Shown here one piece after another: positions 6,246-13,373 of a stretch of 23,383 nt of DNA. The stretch comes from CAYPZL01 sp964415045 (GTDB lineage Bacteria > Planctomycetota > Phycisphaerae > Sedimentisphaerales > Anaerobacaceae). The position numbers and the translations under genes are program-made. Each line of letters starts with the position of its first letter. Within the stretch, counting starts at the first letter, position 1. Below the pieces are notes generated by a model. That model made no database searches. It saw only the letters and a program-made list of their open reading frames with translations, and was not told where the DNA came from. The stretch lies in NCBI GenBank assembly GCA_964415045.1, contig CAYPZL010000083.1, positions 1 to 23,383 of the forward strand, written 5' to 3'.

Positions 6246-7241
6246 TCAGTGTGTTGACGCCGGCGCGGCTTTCTCCTGCGCAGGACCGTCCGCCGATGGC
6301 GTGAGGACCACGGCATAGCGTCCGTCCGATCGCGCGGGCCGGCCCCGAAAGACCACACGCCCGTCAAGGAGAAGCTCGACCGGTTCGTCGATAGTTTTGT
6401 CGAGCAGCAGTACGTCGTCCCGCTGAAGATTCAGGAGCTCTGCAAATCCCAGTCTCGTCGAGGCCAGCACCGCCGTGACGGTCACCGGCATTCGATGCAG
6501 GTGTTCCGTCAGGACCCGCGACAGATCTTCGGCGGAGGCCGGGGCGGTCTTGGCGGGCTCCTTGCCCACGAGCGGCGCCAACATGCCGCAAGGCAGCACG
6601 AAGAGCGCCCGGTCGGATTCTTCCGAATCGGCCTGGCGAATCTCGAACGCGATCTGGCAGATCTCTTCGGTCAGCTCGAATTGGATCGATGGTGGCCCGT
6701 CGACGATCTCTTTCTCCGGGTGCAGGTCGTGACTCGGGCGCAGGGACGCCAGGAAGCTGTCCACCATCGTGGTTCCCAGATCGGCGAGCAGCGATTCCTC
6801 CAGCGAGGAAAGCGTCCGGCCGGGATCGCCGTCGCTCTCGGAATCACCGAGCAGACGCGTGACCCATTTCAGCGCCGTCGCCTTTGCGATGGCGAGGAAG
6901 CCGCAGGGCCGCCCTTGCTCGGCTCCAAAGGCCAGGCACCGGCTCTGCTCGATATCGGTCCGGCGGCACAGATCGGCCGCAAAGTGCTGTGTGATCGAAG
7001 TGGGGGCCACGCTGAACTCGTCGCGATAGAAGTGCGTGAAGGCCTCGGCGATCAATACGGCTACCTGGCTCATCATTGCGGCCAGCCGGTTGCGCTGGTC
7101 CTCATTGAAGGAATGAGGATCGCGCCAGTCGTACACGGCCGCCTCCGGTGTCGCGCGCTCGTCGCCGGGCACCGATCCCACGGCGGCCAGCAGGCGGCGG
7201 ATTTTCGCCCGATTGAGATGTTGAACCGACGGTCCCGTCAT
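6246..7241 (-). CDS. fliM: Flagellar motor switch protein FliM
   Basis: A 331-residue protein of usual length. The middle domain (about 37-235) begins with YDWRDPHSFNEDQRNRL, the FliM counterpart of YDFRRPDR-x-S-x-EQ, and includes LEESLLADLGTTMVDSFL. The C-terminal SpoA domain (about 252-320) contains VTVTAVLASTRLGFAELL and VELLLDGRVVFRGRPAR. FliM links the MS-ring/FliG to FliN and receives phosphorylated CheY. The usual N-terminal CheY-binding peptide (LSQ-x-EIDALL) is represented by LNRAKIRRLL at 9-18, with both acidic positions replaced by basic residues. ATG at 7241 overlaps the fliL stop codon by 4 bp (ATGA), so the two are translationally coupled. The overall sequence is more divergent than flhA or fliA in this window. 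Confidence 0.92.
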   Translation of the reverse strand: MTGPSVQHLNRAKIRRLLAAVGSVPGDERATPEAAVYDWRDPHSFNEDQRNRLAAMMSQVAVLIAEAFTHFYRDEFSVAPTSITQHFAADLCRRTDIEQSRCLAFGAEQGRPCGFLAIAKATALKWVTRLLGDSESDGDPGRTLSSLEESLLADLGTTMVDSFLASLRPSHDLHPEKEIVDGPPSIQFELTEEICQIAFEIRQADSEESDRALFVLPCGMLAPLVGKEPAKTAPASAEDLSRVLTEHLHRMPVTVTAVLASTRLGFAELLNLQRDDVLLLDKTIDEPVELLLDGRVVFRGRPARSDGRYAVVLTPSADGPAQEKAAPASTH

Positions 7242-7792
7242 TGGATGGAGAGTTCCTTAAAGAGCACGCGTTTGATATACGCTTTGCCATCGGGGAAGAG
7301 GCTCTGGTTGAACAAGTCGGAGATTTGCGCCTGCACGTGACGCAGTCGTTTCTCCCCGCGAATGTCCTCGAGCGTCTGGTTGGACAGGTAGAGCATCAGC
7401 CAGTGTTTCAGGAGCGGTTTTTTCTCGTCGAGGAAGGCCGCTCCGGCCTTTTGCTCCATGCTCTTGTCCATCTCGAGGGTCAGGCCGACGCGCACGTAGC
7501 GCGACACGCCCGGTTCGTTCAGGTTGGCCACCACGGGCTCCATGTCATAGTACCAGCTTTTGCCATCGCCTTCGGCGTTCAGGTCAGGTTGGGTTTCGAG
7601 CGAAGCGGCTTGCTGTGCGGCCGAGGCGGTCTTTGCGCCGCCGCGCGTGCCAAAGAGCCGACCCACGACAAAGCCTGCACTCGCACAGAGAACGACGACC
7701 AGGGCCGGGACCACCCACGTCAGAATGCCCCGCTTGGATTTCTTGTCCGGCCCAGCGTTTTGCTGATTCTCGATGCCTTCTTGATCGGCCAT
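7238..7792 (-). CDS. fliL: Flagellar basal-body-associated protein FliL
   Basis: A 184-residue, single-pass inner-membrane protein. A polar cytoplasmic segment (1-22) is followed by a membrane helix at about 23-45 (ILTWVVPALVVVLCASAGFV). The FliL domain covers about 78-184: YYDMEPVVANLNEP, then RYVRVGLTLEM, DEKKPLLKHWLMLYLSNQT and IKRVLFKELSIQ. FliL forms a ring around stator units and strengthens their engagement. ATG at 7792 with GAGGAA about 9 bases upstream. It starts the fliL-fliM-fliN-flhA block, 49 bp after the sigma-54 activator gene. Confidence 0.93.
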   Translation of the reverse strand: MADQEGIENQQNAGPDKKSKRGILTWVVPALVVVLCASAGFVVGRLFGTRGGAKTASAAQQAASLETQPDLNAEGDGKSWYYDMEPVVANLNEPGVSRYVRVGLTLEMDKSMEQKAGAAFLDEKKPLLKHWLMLYLSNQTLEDIRGEKRLRHVQAQISDLFNQSLFPDGKAYIKRVLFKELSIQ

Positions 7793-7841
7793 TGCCTTTC
7801 GTTCCTCTTTCTGTCAGAACAATCGTGCTTTCGGATGGCGC

Positions 7842-9395
7842 CTACGATACGGGTTGAAGACGCTCCTGTTTTCGGTAGCGACGCATTTTCTCCCTCAGCG
7901 TCCGGTCGCTGATGCCCAGCACCTTGGCCGCCTTGGTCTGGTTGCCGCTGGTTTGGCGCAGGGTTTCGAGAATCGCCTGCTTCTCCAGGTCGGCCAGCGG
8001 TATGCCGCCCACGCGCGACGGCGAGGAAACCGTACCGGGCTGGGTCGAAGGGCTCATCGTTTCCACCGTGGTACGGCGACCGGCGTCGTGTTGTGTCAAA
8101 GGTTGAAGCTCGTCAAAGAGCCAGGATACGTCGGCCAGGGACAGCTTCGGACCGGCGCCCAGGATCAGGGACGTCAGCACGACGTTGCGCAACTGCCGGA
8201 CGTTGCCCGGCCAGGGGTACCTCGCGAGAATGTCCATCATCGTCGGGTCCAGCGTCTCGATCCGGCGCTGTGTCTCGCGGGCACAGAGGTTCACGAAATG
8301 CCACACCAACTCGGGCAAGTCCTCCGGGCGTTCCCGCAGCGGCGCCAGAACGACGCGGGCGGCGCTGAGGCGGTAGTACAAATCGGCCCGGAAACGCCTC
8401 ATCTGCACTTCGTGGAGCAGGTCCCGGTTGGTCGTGCTGATGATGCGGACGTTGACTTTGATGTTGTCGTTGCCGCCGACCCGCTCGAACTCCTGCTGTT
8501 CGATGATCCGCAGGAGCTTGGCCTGGAAGGCCGGCGGGGTCTCGGTAATCTCGTCGAGCAGGAGGGTGCCGCCGTGAGCCATCTCGAACCGGCCCTTTCG
8601 CTGGGCGTGGGCGCCGGTGAACGCCCCTTTCTCATGGCCGAACAACTCGCTTTCGAGCAGGGTGTCGCTCAGCGCCGCGCAGTTGACGCGGACGAACGGG
8701 CCCAGGGCGCGTTTGCTCTTGTGGTGGATCAGTCGCGAGATCAGTTCCTTTCCCGTTCCGCTTTCGCCGCTGATCAGAACGGGCACCGACGTCGGCGCGA
8801 TCCGCTCGGCCAGCGCGATCGTCCGGGCGAGTTTGGGGCTCTTGCCGACGATCTGGTAGTGGACGCGATCTCCCGTGTGGGCGGAGGCGACGGTGGCGAC
8901 CTGTCGGTTGGGCAGCAGGGCCGTCAGCAGATCCTCGACGGCGTGGCGGTCCAGAGGCTTGACCAGGAAGTCCCGGCAGCCGGCCTGAATGGCATGGACC
9001 GCCGCCCGGATTCCCCGGTGGAGCCGGCCTTCCGGACGGCTCTGGTCCGACAGCGCGGCCATCATCACGATCGGCATCTCGGGGCTTGCGGACCTGATTT
9101 CGTTTAGAAGCGTGAATCCGTGCCCGTGGTTCGAGGCGCCGTCGACGGGGGTGCTGATGAAAGCCAGGTCACAGGCGTTATTCTCCAGGGCGTCGAGAGC
9201 GGCTTTCTTGGTCGTTGCCAGTTGGGCGCCGATGCCTTTGCGGGCCAGCAGCTCGAGCAGGAGCCGAGCTGTCTGGGGCTCGTCATCCACGACCAGGACG
9301 TTGGCTCTGTCGTATTGTTCCCTGATTTTGCCTCTGTTGTCGGTCTTGGTTTGGCTCACGCTTGCCGCCTTCCAATGAATCTCCTGGTGCCGCAT
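7842..9395 (-). CDS. Sigma-54-dependent activator, NtrC/FlrC type, with degenerate receiver
   Basis: A 517-residue three-domain regulator. The receiver-like domain covers about 30-160 and keeps the acidic pair (Asp 37-38 in VLVVDDEP) and the Lys in FLVKPLD (146), but the phosphoacceptor position is Ser 81 (CDLAFIST) and the conserved Thr is Ala. The AAA+ domain covers about 180-415, with Walker A GESGTGKE (210-217), the sigma-54-contact GAFTGA (257-262), Walker B GGTLLLDE (275-282) and YPWPGNVRQL. The C-terminal Fis-type helix-turn-helix lies at about 470-510 (NQTKAAKVLGISDRTLREKM). Such proteins remodel sigma-54 polymerase at -24/-12 promoters, and this one is embedded in the operon led by such a promoter. 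ATG at 9395 has a weak ribosome site; GTG at 9359, with GGAAGG 8 bases upstream, is a credible alternative that removes 12 residues. Confidence 0.93.
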   Translation of the reverse strand: MRHQEIHWKAASVSQTKTDNRGKIREQYDRANVLVVDDEPQTARLLLELLARKGIGAQLATTKKAALDALENNACDLAFISTPVDGASNHGHGFTLLNEIRSASPEMPIVMMAALSDQSRPEGRLHRGIRAAVHAIQAGCRDFLVKPLDRHAVEDLLTALLPNRQVATVASAHTGDRVHYQIVGKSPKLARTIALAERIAPTSVPVLISGESGTGKELISRLIHHKSKRALGPFVRVNCAALSDTLLESELFGHEKGAFTGAHAQRKGRFEMAHGGTLLLDEITETPPAFQAKLLRIIEQQEFERVGGNDNIKVNVRIISTTNRDLLHEVQMRRFRADLYYRLSAARVVLAPLRERPEDLPELVWHFVNLCARETQRRIETLDPTMMDILARYPWPGNVRQLRNVVLTSLILGAGPKLSLADVSWLFDELQPLTQHDAGRRTTVETMSPSTQPGTVSSPSRVGGIPLADLEKQAILETLRQTSGNQTKAAKVLGISDRTLREKMRRYRKQERLQPVS

Positions 9396-9425
9396 TCGGT
9401 TCGGTTCTCTTGTCGACCGTCCGGG

Positions 9426-10406
9426 TTATGGTTTCGGTTGGTTGAGCAATTGCTTGGGTCTGGCCTTCTGATACCATGCGATCAAGCGTCCGTGGGCCTG
9501 GGCCAGCTCCGTCCACGGGGAATCCGGGTATTCTTCGACCAGTTTCACGTACGTGTCTCTGGCTCCGATCATGTCCGTCTCTCGCAGGCAGTTGCCGAGC
9601 TGAAAGAGAATCCAGGCTCGATCTTCATGTGCGGTCGGGGCGTTCATGTCGAGGCGGTCGAGGGCCTTCTGGTAAAGGACGGCCGCTTCGGCCCGGCGGG
9701 AGCTGAGGAACAACAGTTCGGCCAGTTCGAGCGGGTCCTGGATGTGGTCGGCATCCTGGACGAGGCGTTTGAGCGCCTCATCGGTGGGGGCCGGCGGCGT
9801 GGTCTCCTCCGTTTGTGTCGAGATCCCTGGAGCTTCGACGGCGGTCTTCCACGGTTTTATCGGGAGCGGCTCGGGCGCCTCCGGTTCCTTCGGCTCGTCG
9901 AACTCGGTCGGGAGATCGAATGTCGGGGGCTGCTCGCCCGCCCCGAACTCGACGGACCGGATCTGCTTGATAAGCTGTGCGAGAGCGCGTCGGGTCTCGA
10001 TGTCTTCGTTGGGGTCGGGCGCGGCCATGCGGCTTCGCCAGAGTTGTTTGGTCAGTTGGTTGCCAAGCATTGGGCCCACCGAAGGGGCCTCCGGTTGGGG
10101 CGGCCGCGTCGCCGGTCCCGATGGGGCAGTCGCTCGACGCGTGCCATCGGGTGACGCAGACCGTGACGTCGTCGGCCGGATCCTGGTGACGTAGTCGGCC
10201 ACGGTTGAAACCTCCGCATCCGGGGACGTCGCGCTGGTCACGGTGCGGTCTGATGCGGTCTGGCTCCAGGTCGATTCGGCCGGCAGCAATCCCGCTGCCA
10301 GCCAGCACAGAGCGACGAACAAGGCCGGCACGGCCATCGGTCGCAGCGCCGGCGCGGCGGCGACGATCCTGCTCGTGTGAGGTTTGCGATATCGTTTCTT
10401 TTTCAT
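9426..10406 (-). CDS. Exported TPR-repeat protein, family unknown
   Basis: A 326-residue protein. The N-terminus is very basic (MKKKRYRKPH) and followed by a hydrophobic stretch at about 25-43 (VPALFVALCWLAAGLLPA), a long signal peptide or membrane anchor, so the bulk is expected outside the cytoplasm. About 50-200 is a low-complexity Pro/Thr/Ser/Glu region. The C-terminal third (about 205-318) contains helical tetratricopeptide-like repeats: LELAELLFLSSRRAEAAVLY, then RAWILFQLGNCLRETDMIGA and ARDTYVKLVEEYPDSPW. ATG at 10406 starts with the signal sequence; an ATG at 10430 adds eight residues. It sits between a larger TPR-STN gene and the activator gene, with gaps of 63 and 30 bp. Partner binding through TPRs is inferred. 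Confidence 0.7.
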   Translation of the reverse strand: MKKKRYRKPHTSRIVAAAPALRPMAVPALFVALCWLAAGLLPAESTWSQTASDRTVTSATSPDAEVSTVADYVTRIRPTTSRSASPDGTRRATAPSGPATRPPQPEAPSVGPMLGNQLTKQLWRSRMAAPDPNEDIETRRALAQLIKQIRSVEFGAGEQPPTFDLPTEFDEPKEPEAPEPLPIKPWKTAVEAPGISTQTEETTPPAPTDEALKRLVQDADHIQDPLELAELLFLSSRRAEAAVLYQKALDRLDMNAPTAHEDRAWILFQLGNCLRETDMIGARDTYVKLVEEYPDSPWTELAQAHGRLIAWYQKARPKQLLNQPKP

Positions 10407-10469
10407 TTGGATTCCGGTTGTTTTGTGCATGTCTTTTGCCCGCTCACCTTCGCTTTGATCTTGACGTCT

Positions 10470-13016
10470 CTACCTGGCATTGCCGGGCGATGAGGCCGGA
10501 GTCGCCGATGGGGGGGGCACCCTGTCACCGTGGCGTTCCAGAAAACTCGCCACCGCCCGTCCATACTGTCCCTGCCGGCGGTAGGCATCCGTCTGCAATT
10601 TCAGCAGGAGCTCTCTGTCGGGGCCCGGCTCGGCGTCCTGCAACAGTTGCTCGCATACCGCGATGGCCTGCCCGGGCCGGTTCAGACGCAGGCAGATTCG
10701 CGCCAGCTCGCCGCCGAGCCGTCGGGCAAGCGGTCCCGGCTTGACCAGTGTATACGTCTTGCTCAGCGTTTCGCGGGCCGACTCCAGCTCTCCTTTGCTC
10801 GTATAGCAGCGGGCCAGCTCCAGGGCCACCGCCGCCTTGAGGTCGGGGCTGGGCAGGAACGCCCCCTTCTCGGCCAGCAGGGCAATCGCCCGGTCCGTCA
10901 ATCCGATGGACCGCAGGGCCTGGGTCCGCAGCAGCAACAGCTCGACGGTCTCCTGCTGCGAGAGTTGCCATGCCTGGGTGCCCTCGAGAATGTTGAGGGC
11001 TTCGACGAAGAGTTGCTGCTGCATGTACGTTTTCACGAGCGTGGCGACGGTTTCCACGTGCTGTTTTCGCGAGAGTTCCCCCGCCAGGGCGAGATTGAGT
11101 GCGGCGTGTGCCTGCTGCGGATTGTTCAGGGCGAGACAGGCCTTGCCCAGCAGCAGGCAGGCGGAATGAAACTCCCGGCGGTTCTGATCGCGCGCGAGGC
11201 GGACGTACCGGTTCAGCCACTCGGCGGCCGCCTGGTAATCCCCGGTTTCGTAGAAGGCCTGTCCCGCGCCGAGAGCGGATTCCGTCTGCGATTCGACCGA
11301 AAGGCCCAGTTGGAAGACCTTGCGGTAGAGGTTTCTCGCCTCGTTGTAGAGGCCGGCTTTCATCGAGGCGTCGGCCAGGTCGAGGCAGGCCCGGTCGGAC
11401 AGTTCCGAATCGGGATAGAGTTCGACGAGCTGTTTGAAGTCCTCGTGAGCCCCGACGTAGTCGCGCAGTTTGACCTTGAGCCGCCCCGAGTAGAGCAGTC
11501 CGTACGGCGCCAGGGCGTGCTGAGAGGATCGATTGGCGACGAGCTTGTATTCGGCAATGGCCTCGTCGAGGCGTTCCCGCAGAGTGTGCAGCAGGCCCAG
11601 GGCGAAATGCCCGTGGGGGGCACGTTCGTCATCATCGGCCGTCAGGAAGAGCGTTTGCCACAGCGAGATGGACTCGGTCACGAGCAGCTTGGTGTGGTCT
11701 GACAGGGAGGTGTACGTGGATGGATCCAGTACGCTGACGTTTCCCCTCGCGTCCAAGCGGGCGAGCAGGCCGACGCTTCCGGCGGCGACGGTGACCACCT
11801 GTTGTGGTGTGGAGGAGGCCAGGTACAGGTAGACCGGTCGTCTGCGGACGGCCTCCTCATCGGGGGCATCGTGACCGTTGCTCGGCCAGCGAAGATTCAG
11901 CCTGGCGTTGCTGGCGAATCGCGCCAGGAGTTCGTCTACGGACGCCCCGTTACAGGTCACCGACCAGCGGGCGGTGCTGCCGGGGTTTGTGACATTGCGA
12001 ATCTGCGGACTCAGCAGAGCCTCGTCCAGTTTCTGTTGTCCGGAATTCAAGAAGACCTTTAGCTGCGGCTCATCCAGATTCAGGAAGGGGTCGATGTCCG
12101 GGTGCCCGCTCCACAGGCAGGGTGGCACGTCGGTATCGACGTCGCGCAGGGACAGCAGATGACGGCTCAAGGCTTCGGCCACGAGGAAGTAGCATTCCTG
12201 CTGAACCGCCGAGGCCCACCTGATATCATAGTCCACCACTTCGATCAGCGCGACCGTCTGGTAGGCCCGGGTGGCCGCTTCCAGGTAGCGTTCGCGCGCC
12301 AGCAGGGTTACGCTCTGGTGATATCGCGCCAGCGCCCGGAGAGCCGGAAGGCGACTCAGCGCCACCGTCCGGAACATACTGTCGGCCTGTTTGATATCGC
12401 CGCTGTTCTTGCTGCACAGGGCCATTCGGAACAGGAGAAACTCGCGTAGCGGCTGGTTCTCCTCCGCAGCGGGGAGCCTGCGGTGCAGCTTCATATACGT
12501 CAGCAACGCGGTTTCGTAGTCTCCGGCCAAATAGAACTTCTCCGCCACCTGGAGAGAGAGCGGCTCGGGACGCGGCAGGCTCGGCTGGGTCGTGCTGAAA
12601 TCGGCATACTCCCGGGTCGGGGTCTGCGGCAGGACGGGTTCGACCGGGGCCGGTTGCGGCGGCCGGACCGGGGCAACCGGACGGGCGGGCCCCGGCTGAG
12701 CGTTCTTTGCCGGTTGCAGTTTTGTGAACAGGGTCGAGGCAAACAGACCCGCCACCAGCGCGACGCAAACCAGCAGTATCTTTTGTGCCGTCGACAGGTG
12801 TTTCAGGACCGTCCCCAGGCTTACTGCCGGTGACGCCGTGTCCGGCTCCAGGGCATCCGTGTCGGGATCGGGCGCGCACATGAAGGGCGACAACGATGCG
12901 AAGATGTCGCCGGCCTCCGGCCCCTCACCGCCTGGGCCGGCGAACAACTCTTGGTCGAACGGCCCCCGGGCGTCCTTCTTCTTCCTGCGCTGCGGTTGTC
13001 GTCTGTCTATGGCCAT
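10470..13016 (-). CDS. Membrane-anchored TPR protein with an embedded STN-like domain
   Basis: An 848-residue protein and the first gene after the sigma-54 promoter. The N-terminal 79 residues are charged and cytoplasmic. One membrane helix at about 80-97 (ILLVCVALVAGLFASTLF) is followed by a Pro-rich linker (about 103-155), so the rest is periplasmic. TPR-like helices occupy about 155-285 (VAEKFYLAGDYETALLTYMK). At about 350-432 there is a segment with the secretin/TonB short N-terminal (STN) pattern: WSVTCNGASVDELLARFA, then PVYLYLASSTPQQVVTVAA and a final GNVSVLDP strand. About 465-835 is a long TPR array (for example AHEDFKQLVELYPDSEL and YETGDYQAAAEWLNRYVRLA). ATG at 13016 is chosen because the promoter predicts a transcript start near 13082, making an ATG at 13085 impossible. 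Likely a motor scaffold or periplasmic platform; no named family recognised. Confidence 0.75.
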   Translation of the reverse strand: MAIDRRQPQRRKKKDARGPFDQELFAGPGGEGPEAGDIFASLSPFMCAPDPDTDALEPDTASPAVSLGTVLKHLSTAQKILLVCVALVAGLFASTLFTKLQPAKNAQPGPARPVAPVRPPQPAPVEPVLPQTPTREYADFSTTQPSLPRPEPLSLQVAEKFYLAGDYETALLTYMKLHRRLPAAEENQPLREFLLFRMALCSKNSGDIKQADSMFRTVALSRLPALRALARYHQSVTLLARERYLEAATRAYQTVALIEVVDYDIRWASAVQQECYFLVAEALSRHLLSLRDVDTDVPPCLWSGHPDIDPFLNLDEPQLKVFLNSGQQKLDEALLSPQIRNVTNPGSTARWSVTCNGASVDELLARFASNARLNLRWPSNGHDAPDEEAVRRRPVYLYLASSTPQQVVTVAAGSVGLLARLDARGNVSVLDPSTYTSLSDHTKLLVTESISLWQTLFLTADDDERAPHGHFALGLLHTLRERLDEAIAEYKLVANRSSQHALAPYGLLYSGRLKVKLRDYVGAHEDFKQLVELYPDSELSDRACLDLADASMKAGLYNEARNLYRKVFQLGLSVESQTESALGAGQAFYETGDYQAAAEWLNRYVRLARDQNRREFHSACLLLGKACLALNNPQQAHAALNLALAGELSRKQHVETVATLVKTYMQQQLFVEALNILEGTQAWQLSQQETVELLLLRTQALRSIGLTDRAIALLAEKGAFLPSPDLKAAVALELARCYTSKGELESARETLSKTYTLVKPGPLARRLGGELARICLRLNRPGQAIAVCEQLLQDAEPGPDRELLLKLQTDAYRRQGQYGRAVASFLERHGDRVPPPSATPASSPGNAR

Positions 13017-13093
13017 GGTCTTTCTTTTTTCCTGGTTCCTTGCACGGCCGCGCCGTGTTGCGACAGCGCGGCCCGGGACCTTCATTTTGTGGT

Positions 13094-13109
13094 AGCAAGA
13101 GCCGTGCCA
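13094..13109 (-). promoter_or_regulatory. Sigma-54 (-24/-12) promoter of the left flagellar operon
   Basis: Minus-strand text TGGCACG-GCTC-TTGCT matches the sigma-54 consensus TGGCACG-N4-TTGC(A/T) at every consensus position, with GG and GC ten bases apart. Transcription should start near 13082, giving a leader of about 65 nt before the ATG at 13016. The whole minus-strand run down to 262 could be expressed from here. Confidence 0.88.
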
Positions 13110-13373
13110 GGCCTTGCGCGACGTTGCTCGTGGGGTGACGAGAGCGGATCATGGGAGGTAAATGCCCTTTTCGCGGCGGTGTCCCGGCCGCATGGCAAAA
13201 GGCATGGTGTCAGGATTCTATACGGCTCGGCAGATTTTCTGACATTGGACGCCTTGTACTGCATTCCATAAGTCGTGCGACCATAGATTGCTTCGCTACG
13301 TGCGCAATGACATGGAGGACCCGGGTAGGGTGCCTGCGCGGCAAGAGCGCCCGGGCGCGAGGTGCCGAAGGGC
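13110..13373. other. Intergenic region upstream of the left sigma-54 promoter
   Basis: No credible gene. The region should hold activator-binding sites for the promoter at 13094-13109 and the transcript end of the second activator gene. It contains a REP-like dyad (13287-13308) and a 12-bp GC palindrome (GCGCCCGGGCGC, 13347-13358). The palindrome has no unpaired loop or T-run, so I do not call it a terminator. Confidence 0.55.
13287..13308. repeat. REP-like inverted element (ATTGC...GCAAT)
   Basis: ATTGC (13287-13291) and GCAAT (13304-13308) flank CTTCGCTACG, in the context AGATTGCTTCGCTACG...GCGCAATGAC. Elements of this style are common dispersed palindromes in many bacterial genomes. Only one copy occurs in this window, so repeat status relies on that general knowledge. 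Confidence 0.45.

Noticed and set aside
7854..9107. Plus-strand open frame of 417 codons opposite the activator gene
   Set aside because: It is the antisense of the AAA+ domain, with no motif of its own.
10530..11702. Plus-strand open frame of 390 codons opposite the TPR-STN gene
   Set aside because: It mirrors the TPR array. The minus frame has a promoter, membrane helix and repeats.
13017..13085. Upstream ATG (13085) extending the TPR-STN protein by 23 residues
   Set aside because: The sigma-54 promoter predicts a transcript start near 13082, after that ATG. The extension is Arg-rich and featureless.
13347..13358. GCGCCCGGGCGC palindrome as terminator of the second activator gene
   Set aside because: No loop bases and no T-run. 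At this GC content such a 12-mer can be coincidental.
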